From the NCBI RefSeq assembly GCF_016623585.1, contig NZ_JAEHFY010000003.1, positions 1 to 64,000 on the forward strand: 64,000 nucleotides of DNA, in the 5' to 3' direction. The stretch comes from Pedobacter segetis (lineage in GTDB: Bacteria; Bacteroidota; Bacteroidia; Sphingobacteriales; Sphingobacteriaceae). Below the pieces are notes generated by a model, which saw nothing but the letters and a program-made list of their open reading frames with translations, made no database searches and was not told where the DNA came from. Positions 38,532 through 48,290 of this stretch are shown one piece after another. Every line of letters begins with the position of its first letter. Position 1 is the first letter of the stretch. Made by a program: the position numbers and the translations under genes.

Positions 38532-39991
38532 CGCCTTCTGTTTCTCTTATCATTTTTTCTTGCCCGTTTTTCAATGGCTTTATTTTCTTTTTGCGCCTTT
38601 CTTAATTCCTTTTTCCCCATTTTATAAACAAAGCCAGTTTCTTTATCGTTTAAACCGGGAATGTAATCTGCATTGCCCATATCTTGCATTTTTTTCCCGA
38701 ATTTCACGTTTAAACCAATATAAAATGCCGCTCTAGGGCTACCGTTTCCGATATTTTCATTTTGTGTAATAAAACCTTTGGTAAAATAATAGGTTGGGAA
38801 AACCTGCTCCGATCCCACATAGAATTCTGCATTTGGGGATTTGATCATCAGCTGCGAACCTAAATTCCATTTAGAGATAAAATCGTAAACCGGGTTGATA
38901 CTGATATTAAAGGCGTTTTTCCTTAAATTGTTGATGATGGCAATTTGGCCCTCATTATTGAAAAAACTCTTATTTAGTACAAAAGTTGCTCTATAAAAGT
39001 CAAAATCTTTAGAAACGGTAAAGGTTGTTCTGCTATCGATAACGCTGTTAAAACCTTTCTTACGTTCGGTTGCGTTTATGATCTTTCCAAAATTAGAGAA
39101 AAATGTACTATTGGTGCCGGGTTTATCCGCATCGTTTACGGTAATATCATCGGCAAAATCATAAATAGAGCTTTTTTTACTCCAATGTATAAAACCTAGA
39201 TCCTTAATGTTTAAACTTAAGTAAAGCCCTTTTTTTGAAGTATAAGACGCTCCGGCGCTAATTGCTGCACCCAAGTTTTTAAAATTTGGGAAAAGTTTAG
39301 AGTAAGTGAATTTATCGTTCCCAAAACTGGATCTATACTGCCCTTGTAAATTAGCCGTATAACTGGTATCGCTATCTATGCTTAGCTTAGAAGAGTTGAT
39401 GCTTATTTTAGAATAGGTAGCACCGTTTAGTATAGAAAACTTAGCCCCAAAACCCCAACGTTCATCATAGTTTTCCCTATAATTGATAGCTAATTGGTAA
39501 TAAGACTGATTTGTGCCTTTGTTGTTTAAGATGTTTGTATAAGAATTTTCATTGAAATTCCTGAAATCATCTAGCAAAACAAATGTTCCGTTACTTATGC
39601 GTACGTTACCTTCATCCTTAAATTTTAATGAAAAACCTAGTTCTCTATTATAATTTGTGGTTTTAAATATTTTGAACATAAAAAGGTACAAATCTGTACC
39701 GTAAACTAAATTATTAGTGTTGGTGTAATTGCCAAAATTAGATGCGCCAAGTCTTTGGGTAAAAAGATATTTCTTAAAAGCGGTTTGTGCCTCGCCATTA
39801 AAATTGCCAAAAACAGAAAATGATGGTAAAAGATTTAACGCATATTTTCTGCTAAGATCCTTGTCAAAACTTTGTTCAACGGGGTTTTCGAAAGAATCAT
39901 ACTGTGTGCCGCTATGGCTTAATGAGAAACTTTGTGCAAACGTTTTAAAGGTAAAGAGCATGATGAAAATTAAACAGGAGCTTTTTTTCAT
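38528..39991 (-). CDS. DUF5723-like outer-membrane beta-barrel protein
   Basis: 487 aa. Signal peptide ending FKTFAQ (~19). The barrel has alternating aromatic strands, including DERWGFGAKFSILNGATYSK, GLYLSLNIKDLGFIHWSKK and PRAAFYIGLNVKFGKK. It ends in an unusual strongly basic tail, KMGKKELRKAQKENKAIEKR followed by more Arg/Lys, which must lie in the periplasm. This resembles DUF5723 proteins of Bacteroidota (recollection). Function unknown. Confidence 0.6.
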   Translation of the reverse strand: MKKSSCLIFIMLFTFKTFAQSFSLSHSGTQYDSFENPVEQSFDKDLSRKYALNLLPSFSVFGNFNGEAQTAFKKYLFTQRLGASNFGNYTNTNNLVYGTDLYLFMFKIFKTTNYNRELGFSLKFKDEGNVRISNGTFVLLDDFRNFNENSYTNILNNKGTNQSYYQLAINYRENYDERWGFGAKFSILNGATYSKISINSSKLSIDSDTSYTANLQGQYRSSFGNDKFTYSKLFPNFKNLGAAISAGASYTSKKGLYLSLNIKDLGFIHWSKKSSIYDFADDITVNDADKPGTNSTFFSNFGKIINATERKKGFNSVIDSRTTFTVSKDFDFYRATFVLNKSFFNNEGQIAIINNLRKNAFNISINPVYDFISKWNLGSQLMIKSPNAEFYVGSEQVFPTYYFTKGFITQNENIGNGSPRAAFYIGLNVKFGKKMQDMGNADYIPGLNDKETGFVYKMGKKELRKAQKENKAIEKRARKNDKRNRRR

Positions 39992-40048
39992 TCTTTAAAA
40001 TTAATGGGATTAATGTAAAACGTTAAATTTCATGATAAATTCTTAACC

Positions 40049-41659
40049 TTAGGGTTTAGAGTTTAACAAGCTATCTATGCTTGGCAAAAGCTTCTTTGCC
40101 TCGGGCATTTTGTTCATGTACATAGTGGTAAAGTATTTATCTCTATCGGCACTAAACTGAATGGCAAAACCGTAAATATCTTTCCAATTGAAATTATCGC
40201 TTTTGAAATCTTTATAAGCGGTACCGCTTAGAAAAGATTTTATCATTGCTTTGGAGTTGCTGTTGTGCACAAAGAAAAAGATGTTACCTTGGTTAGATAA
40301 ATATTGCTGAAAGTCTAAATGCTTATCGGTTCTGCTTAAAAAGTTTTGCTTTTTGTAGTTATCCAGGTACCTTTTTAAAGCGGTGGTGTTATTTGCAAAA
40401 ACCAGGTGATTTTCTATCACTGCAAAATAAGGCCTTCTAAAACTCTCAAATGGTTGCCCAAAATAAGCTTCTAAAATATTAGAGTCATCAAACCGGCGTA
40501 TGTTTTCTGTGGTTTCTGAACTGATGGTTGACAACAAAAAATACAACCTGTTGGTGTTGCCAGATTTTACGATGCCAATTTTATCGCCTGAGGCCAACTG
40601 AAAAACGCCAAACTCTTTCCCAATTACCGGTATCAATTCTTTATCGAGGTTAATGGCGTGTTTTTTTGAGACGTTATCTAACTGATTTTTAAGCTTGCCC
40701 CATTTATCCGCACTTATTAAAAGTTGCTTTAGATCGTTATTAAATCCTTTATAATTTGAGGTATAGTAAAACACATAATTAGAGACATCATAAGGGATAA
40801 TGTTAATTAAAGTGTTTACGCCCGGTTGTTGATCAAGAAAAAGGTTGAAATAGTTTTTACTGTTGGTTTGCGGATTTGTGATACCGCTGAACATTAGCGC
40901 ATTACTTTGGTAATTGATATTTAAAGAAGCGGTTGCTTTTATGTTTTTTAGATTATAGGTTTCTTCTGGGTTTTTTCTGTTAGAGAAATTATTGAAAAAC
41001 CCCGGCAGTTTATCAAAATTTAGGTACAAATTTGCAATAGAGTTTTTGTTTCTAACGCTGCTTTTATCTATTTTAAACTGATTTGCTTGTTGTTTATTAG
41101 CTATTAAGCTGATGCTCTTGTTTAACAACAAAGAATCGAAACTGCCTACAAAAATAGATTTATGAACAAAAAACCTAAAGTCTGATTTATTATTGAAAGC
41201 AATTTTATAAACTTTTTCTTCTTGTTGTACGCTGCTACTTAATTTATACTTTGATCTTAAATGATTTAAAACATCGGCATCAGCATCCATATCTTTTGCC
41301 AAATTTGCCAAGATCAAAATGTGGGCGGCATTATTTTCTGTTTGGTCTAATGCAAAATAAAGATTGCTCCCATCAAAAGCTGGCGTAATTTTTTTATCAT
41401 CAACAAAAATTTTTTTGATGGCGTTTATATGGCTTAGCATATCATCCCCTAAAATATCATGTAAAAGATTAAAATCTTTAAATATGTCATAAAACGTTGT
41501 TTCGTTTTTATATTCAAAAACTATCGATGCGTCATTAGGTACAAGGGTAAATATCTTTTCTTTAGAATATTCTGATGAGGATAGGTTCTTAAAATAAAGC
41601 CAAGTAACGGCTATAATTGCTAAAAAAAGTACGCTGATAATGATTATAATTTTCTTCAT
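40049..41659 (-). CDS. Membrane-anchored hypothetical protein (DUF3352-like)
   Basis: 536 aa. One N-terminal membrane helix (~4-25), then a large periplasmic domain: FTLVPNDASIVFEYKNETTF, LDQTENNAAHILILANLAKD, later FFVHKSIFVGSFDSLLL and AVIENHLVFANNTTALKRYL. The VPNDA...F and the repeated 'fffvh/ifvgs' strands resemble DUF3352. Conserved in the phylum but uncharacterised. Confidence 0.5.
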   Translation of the reverse strand: MKKIIIIISVLFLAIIAVTWLYFKNLSSSEYSKEKIFTLVPNDASIVFEYKNETTFYDIFKDFNLLHDILGDDMLSHINAIKKIFVDDKKITPAFDGSNLYFALDQTENNAAHILILANLAKDMDADADVLNHLRSKYKLSSSVQQEEKVYKIAFNNKSDFRFFVHKSIFVGSFDSLLLNKSISLIANKQQANQFKIDKSSVRNKNSIANLYLNFDKLPGFFNNFSNRKNPEETYNLKNIKATASLNINYQSNALMFSGITNPQTNSKNYFNLFLDQQPGVNTLINIIPYDVSNYVFYYTSNYKGFNNDLKQLLISADKWGKLKNQLDNVSKKHAINLDKELIPVIGKEFGVFQLASGDKIGIVKSGNTNRLYFLLSTISSETTENIRRFDDSNILEAYFGQPFESFRRPYFAVIENHLVFANNTTALKRYLDNYKKQNFLSRTDKHLDFQQYLSNQGNIFFFVHNSNSKAMIKSFLSGTAYKDFKSDNFNWKDIYGFAIQFSADRDKYFTTMYMNKMPEAKKLLPSIDSLLNSKP

Positions 41660-41755
41660 TTCACAAAATCCTGATGTACAAAAATAGATTTTTGCATTGA
41701 AGGCTCGAAATTGGATTCATCTTTCTTAAATTAGCGCAACCATCAATTAAAAAAA

Positions 41756-42139
41756 ATGAACAAAAGGATTATTATTACGGCAGCTTTATTTGGTGCATTG
41801 GCAGTTATTTTAGGTGCATTTGGCGCACATAGTTTAAAAAAAATAATCAGCGAAAGCCAATTAGAAATTTGGCATACAGCCGTACAATATCAGTTTTACC
41901 ATACGTTTGCCCTGCTATTTTTATCAACTTTTGGTAGGTTTAAAAACAATATCATCAATTTTTCTGCCTGGTGTTTTGTAGCTGGAATTATCTTTTTTTG
42001 TGGATCTTTATACCTTCTTTCATTAAACGCGGCATTAAACCTAAACGTAAATTTCTTGGGGCCAATTACTCCAATTGGCGGTTTGTTTTTCATTTTAGGA
42101 TGGCTAAGTTTACTTTTAGCTGCTATTAAAGATAAATAA
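41756..42139 (+). CDS. DUF423 family membrane protein
   Basis: 127 aa with four membrane helices. FGALAVILGAFGAHSLKKII, HTAVQYQFYHTFALLFLS and GPITPIGGLFFILGWL are typical for the YgdD/DUF423 family. Its last base abuts the priA start, so it is co-transcribed with priA. Function unknown. Confidence 0.9.
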   Translation: MNKRIIITAALFGALAVILGAFGAHSLKKIISESQLEIWHTAVQYQFYHTFALLFLSTFGRFKNNIINFSAWCFVAGIIFFCGSLYLLSLNAALNLNVNFLGPITPIGGLFFILGWLSLLLAAIKDK

Positions 42140-44617
42140 ATGATAGATTTTGATGGCGATGATAAAAGACAAACATTTTTTGTGGAAGTTATTTTGCCAT
42201 TGGCAATCCCGCAAACTTATACTTACAGAGTACCGGCGGATCTAAACGACGGCCTAAAAATCGGTAAGCGGGCAGTGGTACAATTTGGTAAAAGTAAACT
42301 TTACACGGCTATTATATACGCTATTTCTAAACAGGCTCCCTTAAAGTACGAGGCCAAATATCTGTTGGATATTTTAGACGATGAACCCATTGTAACTGAA
42401 ACACAATTAAAATTTTGGCAATGGATCGCCGATTATTATTTGTGCACTATTGGCGAGGTAATGGCCGCCGCCTTGCCAACTGCCTTAAAATTGGCTAGTG
42501 AAACAAGGATAGTTTTAAATATCGCGTATGAGTTTGATAAAGGCCAGCTTACAGATAAAGAGTTTTTGATTTTAGATGCTTTAGAGATTAGAAACGAGCT
42601 ATCCATCACAGAAATAACCAAGATCTTAAATCAAAAAGCTGTTTTTCCGATATTAAAAGGTTTACTCGAAAAAAAGATAATCTATATCTTAGAAGATATT
42701 GCAGAAAAGTTTGTCCCAAAAAAGGTTGCCACTATTCGGTTAAACCCTTTTTATGATGATAAAGAAAACCTAAAACAATTATTTGAAGTTTTAGAAAAAG
42801 CACCTAAACAAGTTGATGCCTTACTTAGCTTTTTAAAATTAAAAAAGGAGAAAGGCGAGGTTAAAAAGAATGCCTTGATAGAAGATTCTGGCGTTAGTGC
42901 CGCTGTAATCAAAACATTGGTTGATAAAGAGATCTTTATGCAGGCCAATAAAGTGATCAGTAGGTTTTCTTCTAATGAGGGTATTATTGCCTCTGATTTT
43001 ATTTTAGACCAACCTCAAGAAATTGCACTATCAGAAATTAGGGCAGGTTTTGTAGATAAACCTGTGATGCTGCTACACGGTGTTACCTCATCTGGTAAAA
43101 CGCAAATATACATACGTTTAATAGAAGAATATTTAGCTTTAGATAAACAGGTTTTATACCTACTGCCAGAAATTGCGTTAACGGGCCAAATGATAGATCG
43201 TTTAAAGGTTTATTTTGGAGATAAGATCATAGTTTACCACAGTAAATTTAATGATAACGAAAGGGCAGAGGTTTGGCAAAAAGTTTTAAAAAAGGAAGTT
43301 AATATTGTATTGGGAGCTAGATCTGCCGTGTTTTTACCTTTTGTGGATCTAGGCTTTATCATAGTTGATGAAGAACATGAGGCCAGCTTTAAACAATTTG
43401 AGCCTTCGCCCCGCTATAATGCAAGGGACCTTGCCATAGTTTTAGGCAATCTGATGCAGTCTAAGGTTCTTTTGGGATCTGCAACGCCATCATTAGAAAC
43501 CTATTTTAATGCACTTGCGGGTAAATACGGCCTGGTAAAACTATCAGGCAGGTTTGGGGGGGTAAAACTGCCAGAAATTGAAGTGGTAAATATAACGGAA
43601 GAGCGCAGTAGAAAATTGATCAAAGAAAATTTTACCAGTGTTTTACTAGAAAGATTGAAACAAACTTTAGAAAATAAAGAACAGGCCATTCTTTTTCAGA
43701 ATAGGAGGGGTTACGTACCTGTTTTGATCTGCCAAACCTGTGGCAATACCCCAAAATGTATCAATTGCGATGTTAGTTTAACTTATCATAAAGCCTCTAA
43801 TAAATTACATTGCCATTATTGTGGTTATAAAGAAGATAACATAACAGAATGCCCTGCTTGCGCCTCGAGGCATATTTCTTACAAAGGTTTGGGTACAGAG
43901 AAAATAGAAGACGATTTAAGGGTAATTCTTCCGGATGTAAAGGTTGCTAGGATGGATTATGACACCACCCGTAATAAAAATGCGCACCAAATTATCCTGA
44001 ATGATTTTGAGGAAAAAAAAATAGATGTTTTGGTGGGCACACAAATGGTGGCCAAGGGCTTAGATTTTGATAATATTACCTTAATCGGGATCATCAATGC
44101 CGATAGCATTATCCAGTTTCCAGATTTTAGGGCTTATGAGCGAAGCTTTCAACTGCTTTCGCAAGTTGCAGGGCGGGCAGGTAGAAGAACAAAACAGGGA
44201 AAGGTAATTATCCAAACTTATGATATTAAACACCGTGTTATACAACAGGTGGTTAATAATGATTATGAAGGGATGTACCGCGAAGAATTGATAGAAAGGC
44301 GGCAGTTTAAATATCCACCTTTTTATAAAATGATCCAAATTAATATCAAGCACAAAGATCTAGGGAGGCTTTTAACTATTTCTGATGATTTTGCCAAAAA
44401 TCTTAAATCTCATCTGGGAGAGATGGTTTTGGGGCCTCACTCGCCTTTGGTAGGAAGGGTAAGGAATTATTATATTCAAACCATAACGGTTAAAATAGAC
44501 CATAAACATCAATCCATTACAAAAATAAAAAACCTGCTTAAACAGCAGGTCAGAGATTTTTTAGCCCATAAAAACAATAAAGCAGCTTATGTGATCATGG
44601 ATGTTGATCCTTATTAA
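42140..44617 (+). CDS. priA: Primosomal replication-restart helicase
   Basis: 825 aa. N-terminal 3'-DNA-binding domain (VILPLAIPQTYTYRVP), Walker A HGVTSSGKTQIYI, Walker B IIVDEEHEASFKQ, two zinc clusters CQTCGNTPKCINC and CHYCGYKEDNITECPAC, and helicase motifs GTQMVAKGLDF and QVAGRAGRR. It reloads the replisome at stalled forks. ATG directly follows the DUF423 stop; the end overlaps a convergent gene by four bases. Confidence 0.97.
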   Translation: MIDFDGDDKRQTFFVEVILPLAIPQTYTYRVPADLNDGLKIGKRAVVQFGKSKLYTAIIYAISKQAPLKYEAKYLLDILDDEPIVTETQLKFWQWIADYYLCTIGEVMAAALPTALKLASETRIVLNIAYEFDKGQLTDKEFLILDALEIRNELSITEITKILNQKAVFPILKGLLEKKIIYILEDIAEKFVPKKVATIRLNPFYDDKENLKQLFEVLEKAPKQVDALLSFLKLKKEKGEVKKNALIEDSGVSAAVIKTLVDKEIFMQANKVISRFSSNEGIIASDFILDQPQEIALSEIRAGFVDKPVMLLHGVTSSGKTQIYIRLIEEYLALDKQVLYLLPEIALTGQMIDRLKVYFGDKIIVYHSKFNDNERAEVWQKVLKKEVNIVLGARSAVFLPFVDLGFIIVDEEHEASFKQFEPSPRYNARDLAIVLGNLMQSKVLLGSATPSLETYFNALAGKYGLVKLSGRFGGVKLPEIEVVNITEERSRKLIKENFTSVLLERLKQTLENKEQAILFQNRRGYVPVLICQTCGNTPKCINCDVSLTYHKASNKLHCHYCGYKEDNITECPACASRHISYKGLGTEKIEDDLRVILPDVKVARMDYDTTRNKNAHQIILNDFEEKKIDVLVGTQMVAKGLDFDNITLIGIINADSIIQFPDFRAYERSFQLLSQVAGRAGRRTKQGKVIIQTYDIKHRVIQQVVNNDYEGMYREELIERRQFKYPPFYKMIQINIKHKDLGRLLTISDDFAKNLKSHLGEMVLGPHSPLVGRVRNYYIQTITVKIDHKHQSITKIKNLLKQQVRDFLAHKNNKAAYVIMDVDPY

Positions 44618-45291
44618 AATTTCCCGAAGTTGAATTGCAAACTCAATAAGCCCAAAGGCTTGTTGTTGAATTGCCAACGGTTAAAATTGTTTACAGAGGT
44701 TGGCGCATTAGTCTTGCTAGATTTCACTTCCTTATCATGTGTGTAAAGAAAATCTATCCCCGCTTCCGCACTGATGGTAACAGCAGAAATCACGTTATAT
44801 TTTAGCCCTAAAAAAGGATAAACCAAGCCACCGTTCTTATCTATATTGGCTTTGTATAGAAAAGAATCGTTATTTGCATCGTGAGATTCCCCTTCAAAAT
44901 TTACCCTTTTAAACCCAAGGTCGATACCATAAAACGGCTGTAATTTACTGTATATCAAACTTCTCTCAAAGCCGATTTTTAGATCAAAAGATTTATAGTT
45001 TCCGGTAATTACCTCGCAGTTTTCACATTCGTTCTTAAAAGAGTAACCGTCTTTTTTTAAATTAGAAATCTGGAAACGATAGCTGATTTGGTTATCATTT
45101 ACCTTGGCAATAATCCCATTAAAGCCAGAATTATATAATGTACTGCCATTTCTAACCTCATTCAATAGTTTTGGATACTCTTCTACCGTTAAAAGCTTAA
45201 TGCCTATCGAATAGTTAAAGTCGCTCTGAGACTGCGAAAAGACAGCCATCGAGGATGTTAAAAGGATAATAAACGTAAAATATTTTTTCAT
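44614..45291 (-). CDS. Outer-membrane beta-barrel-like protein
   Basis: 225 aa. Signal peptide ending SMAVFSQ (~20). Beta-strand-rich with SDFNYSIGIKLLTVEEYPKL, FDLKIGFERSLIYSKLQPFY, GIDLGFKRVNF and C-terminal PLGLLSLQFNFGKF, ending in Phe as expected for outer-membrane insertion. Only family-level similarity to small 8-stranded barrels is claimed. Confidence 0.6.
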   Translation of the reverse strand: MKKYFTFIILLTSSMAVFSQSQSDFNYSIGIKLLTVEEYPKLLNEVRNGSTLYNSGFNGIIAKVNDNQISYRFQISNLKKDGYSFKNECENCEVITGNYKSFDLKIGFERSLIYSKLQPFYGIDLGFKRVNFEGESHDANNDSFLYKANIDKNGGLVYPFLGLKYNVISAVTISAEAGIDFLYTHDKEVKSSKTNAPTSVNNFNRWQFNNKPLGLLSLQFNFGKF

Positions 45292-45315
45292 TTTAAAGTT
45301 TGCCTAAAATAAACT

Positions 45316-46683
45316 TTATTTTCCTCTTCCCTCAAAAATAATTATAAATGTATAAAACATGATTTTAAAATCTAAGGCCAAAGACCTGTTTTCGATATAG
45401 ATAATATCAAAAGTGAGGCGTTTGATCATTTGATCAATGTTTTCTGCATAACCATATTTTACCTGCCCCCAAGAGGTTATCCCGGGCAATACTTTTTGTA
45501 GATAAGTATAATGTGGTGCTATTTTCTTTATTTTTTCTATGTAAAAGGCCCTTTCTGGCCTTGGGCCAACAATAGACATATCTCCTTTTAAAACATTAAA
45601 AAACTGAGGCAATTCGTCTAATCTCAACTTTCTTAAAAACCGGCCAAGTTTAGTGACCCTATCATCATTGCTATTAGATAACTGTGGACCATTTTTTTCC
45701 GCATCTATAAACATTGTCCTGAACTTATAGATACTAAAAGGAATGCCTTTTTTGCCGATTCTTTCTTGTGAGTACAAGATGTCTCCTTCTGAGGTTAATT
45801 TTATCAATACGGCTATGATAGCAAATATAGGGCTTAAGATTATTAAGGTTAAGAGGCTAAAAGCGTAATCAAAGATCTTTTTGATGGTTCTTTGCCAAAA
45901 GGGCATGTAATCGTGGTTTAAGCTTATCAAAGGTATGGCAAATAGATAATCTACCTTTACAAATCCAGAAACCACATCGTACATATCGGGAATGATATTG
46001 ATGTAAACATCTGTATGCTCTAAATCATCCAAAATAGATTTCAACTGGTGGTGTTGGGAGGTTTCTATGGCGATAATAACCTCTTCTACTTGGTAGGTCT
46101 CAATTATTTTTTGGATTTGAGCTAGGCCACCTAAATTTAGCCCATCTTTTATCTTGCCCAATTCTTTTTTGTTCTCTAAACAAACAAAGCCCAAAATTTG
46201 AAAACCCAAGGATTTTCTTTGTTCATTTATTTCTTGATAGAGTTGCAACGCTTTTGTATGGTTACCAATAATGATGGTTTTAAAACCTAAAACCTTATTT
46301 TGCAGTAACCTTTTTAGTATAGTTAATGTAATCAATCTTATAGCGTAGATAATCACAAAATGATAAAAGGCTATTTTTAGAGCGTTTATTATCAAATTGT
46401 TATTTATTTCTTTACCAAAATAAATGTTCACAAATATTAGGTAGATGACGGCTATAAAAACAGATTGGTTTAAAACAGTTTTAAACTCTTTAAACCTCGA
46501 TTTTCTTAAAGGTTTATGGTAAACGCCCAAAAAACCATAGAAAAGCAGAAAACAGATACAGAATAAGATCAACGTAGAGAAAGAAAGATCAAATAATATC
46601 TGTGCAGATGTAAGCGAATAACAAAAAAATATTACCCCAAGCAAGTTACAGGAAATAAATAAAAGAGTAATTTTTTTTGACAT
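45316..46683 (-). CDS. Polyprenyl-phosphate glycosyl-1-phosphate transferase (WcaJ-like)
   Basis: 455 aa. Four to five N-terminal membrane helices, a CoA-binding-like domain (~140-240), one further helix, and the bacterial sugar transferase domain: GDILYSQERIGKKGIPFSIY, KFRTMFIDAEKNGP, LRKLRLDELPQFFNVLKGDM and SIVGPRPERAFY. It starts exopolysaccharide synthesis by moving a hexose-1-phosphate onto undecaprenyl phosphate. No glycan cluster is adjacent. Confidence 0.92.
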   Translation of the reverse strand: MSKKITLLFISCNLLGVIFFCYSLTSAQILFDLSFSTLILFCICFLLFYGFLGVYHKPLRKSRFKEFKTVLNQSVFIAVIYLIFVNIYFGKEINNNLIINALKIAFYHFVIIYAIRLITLTILKRLLQNKVLGFKTIIIGNHTKALQLYQEINEQRKSLGFQILGFVCLENKKELGKIKDGLNLGGLAQIQKIIETYQVEEVIIAIETSQHHQLKSILDDLEHTDVYINIIPDMYDVVSGFVKVDYLFAIPLISLNHDYMPFWQRTIKKIFDYAFSLLTLIILSPIFAIIAVLIKLTSEGDILYSQERIGKKGIPFSIYKFRTMFIDAEKNGPQLSNSNDDRVTKLGRFLRKLRLDELPQFFNVLKGDMSIVGPRPERAFYIEKIKKIAPHYTYLQKVLPGITSWGQVKYGYAENIDQMIKRLTFDIIYIENRSLALDFKIMFYTFIIIFEGRGK

Positions 46684-46767
46684 AAATAAAAGGTACTGTT
46701 TATCAGGGCTTAGCTTATTTAATTTTTGTAAAGCTAAGAAATAAGCTAATAATTAGATCTTAGATTA

Positions 46768-46775
46768 TATTTTTG
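46768..46775 (+). promoter_or_regulatory. pcm promoter -7 element, implying a leaderless mRNA
   Basis: TATTTTTG ends five bases before the pcm ATG, so transcription would begin at or next to the start codon. Confidence 0.45.
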
Positions 46776-46779
46776 GGCA

Positions 46780-47436
46780 ATGGCATTTAAGTTTGTTGAT
46801 AATTACAGGGAGCAGGGAGCAAGAAAAAAACTTGTGGAAGAACTGCGAAAAAAGGGAATTGAAAGTAAAGAGGTTTTGGCAGCAATTGGGCGTGTTAAAA
46901 GGCATTATTTTTTTGATGAAACCTTTTGGGCACAAGCTTATTTGGATAAGGCTTTCCCGATCGGAGAAGGCCAAACCATATCAAACCCTTATACCGTTGC
47001 TTACCAAAGCGAACTGTTGCATATCAAAAAAGGCGATAAAGTTTTAGAGATCGGTACAGGCTGCGGTTACCAAACTTGTATTTTGCTAGAGCTTGGCGCT
47101 AAAGTTTTCACAATAGAAAGACAGCAAAAACTATATGAAAGAACCAGTAAGGTTTTGCCCCACATTGGCTATAAGGCCAATTTCTTTTTGGGCGATGGGT
47201 CTAAAGGCATAAAAGAACATGCCCCTTTCGATAAGATCATCGTTACGGCGGGTGCGCCTTTGGTTCCGCAAATATTATTGAGGCAATTAAAAATAGGGGG
47301 CGTTTTAGTGATTCCCGTAGGAGATGAAAAAGAACAAAAAATGGTAACCGTTATAAGAGTGAGCGAAAATGATTTTGATAAAATTGTATTAGACACTTTT
47401 AGGTTTGTGCCATTATTGGGCGATCAGGCTTGGTAA
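46780..47436 (+). CDS. pcm: Protein-L-isoaspartate O-methyltransferase
   Basis: 218 aa. RVKRHYFFDETFWAQAYLDK, FPIGEGQTISNPYTVAYQSE, SAM motif I VLEIGTGCGYQTCILLELG and FDKIIVTAGAPLVPQILL are the PCMT set. It repairs isoaspartyl residues in aged proteins using SAM. Convergent with the FtsB/DivIC-like gene with only five bases between. Confidence 0.95.
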   Translation: MAFKFVDNYREQGARKKLVEELRKKGIESKEVLAAIGRVKRHYFFDETFWAQAYLDKAFPIGEGQTISNPYTVAYQSELLHIKKGDKVLEIGTGCGYQTCILLELGAKVFTIERQQKLYERTSKVLPHIGYKANFFLGDGSKGIKEHAPFDKIIVTAGAPLVPQILLRQLKIGGVLVIPVGDEKEQKMVTVIRVSENDFDKIVLDTFRFVPLLGDQAW

Positions 47437-47441
47437 GCGAT

Positions 47442-47750
47442 TTAGTTTTTGTTTATATTTTCGGTGCTATCTACCACAACAAAAACATCTTCATTATCCC
47501 TTTTCATCAGATATTTTTCTCTGGCAAATTTTTCTAGGCTATTAACGTTTGTGGTTAATTCTTTCAGCTCTTTATCTGCCTTGGCAATTTCTGCGGTATA
47601 AAAATCCTTTTCTTCTTCTAGTTTCTCAACTTTAGTGCGGTAATCATATTGTGAAGCTACATCGTTTCTATCAAAAAAAAACATCCAAACCAAAAAAGCC
47701 ATCCCTGCTAAGAAATACTTGTTTTTTATAAGGTTAAAGAGTCTTTTCAT
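47442..47750 (-). CDS. FtsB/DivIC-family septum formation initiator
   Basis: 102 aa. One membrane helix (~10-27, YFLAGMAFLVWMFFFDRND) then a coiled coil (KVEKLEEEKDFYTAEIAKAD) and the conserved LEKFAREKYLMKRDNEDVFV. Bitopic division protein that would pair with an FtsL-like partner. Confidence 0.85.
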   Translation of the reverse strand: MKRLFNLIKNKYFLAGMAFLVWMFFFDRNDVASQYDYRTKVEKLEEEKDFYTAEIAKADKELKELTTNVNSLEKFAREKYLMKRDNEDVFVVVDSTENINKN

Positions 47751-47840
47751 TTCGTATTAAAAATAGGGATAAAAAAAAATCATCGACCATATTTTTGTTC
47801 ACTTCTAAACATTTAGAAATTGTAAAGAACACAAAGATGA

Positions 47841-48101
47841 TTATAGGATATGCGGCTCCCCATTTTTTTTGTATAGTTCTGCTGCAAACAAAGAGATGGC
47901 GAAAACTGCGATAACCACAATGATCAACACCCAAAACCAAACGGTGTGCAATAATTCTGGCCCAGATAAATCACTAACTGGCGATCTACTGATATAAACA
48001 TCTGGTTGTTTTTCTGAAGCAAAGCTTAAGGATTGCATTAAAATTAAGGCAAACGCAGTTAAACTAAATTTAAAGATCATTGGTTTTACAGACTTTTTCA
48101 T
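47841..48101 (-). CDS. Small membrane protein, hypothetical
   Basis: 86 aa. A signal-like first hydrophobic segment (~11-28), a short periplasmic stretch and a second helix FWVLIIVVIAVFAISLFAAE near the C-terminus. No family was recognised. It reads in the same direction as the FtsB-like gene, 90 bases upstream. Confidence 0.5.
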   Translation of the reverse strand: MKKSVKPMIFKFSLTAFALILMQSLSFASEKQPDVYISRSPVSDLSGPELLHTVWFWVLIIVVIAVFAISLFAAELYKKNGEPHIL

Positions 48102-48290
48102 TTATTCTTAATATTAGAAATCTTTTGATGTTTCAAAAACTTTCCCAAAAATAATAAGACAAAGCCGTAATCTAATATTTTTAGTGAAATAAATTTGAAA
48201 ATTGCGTTTTTATGGATTTAAAACCCAAATTTTTTTAGTTTGTGATTTTTTGCTTGTTTATTGATAAGTTTGGGTAAAATCATTTTAAAC

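Noticed and set aside
48238-48260. GTTTGTGATTTTTTGCTTG, resembling the start of the CRISPR repeat
   Set aside because: Only partial resemblance, T-rich, and upstream of a thioredoxin gene; chance is likely.
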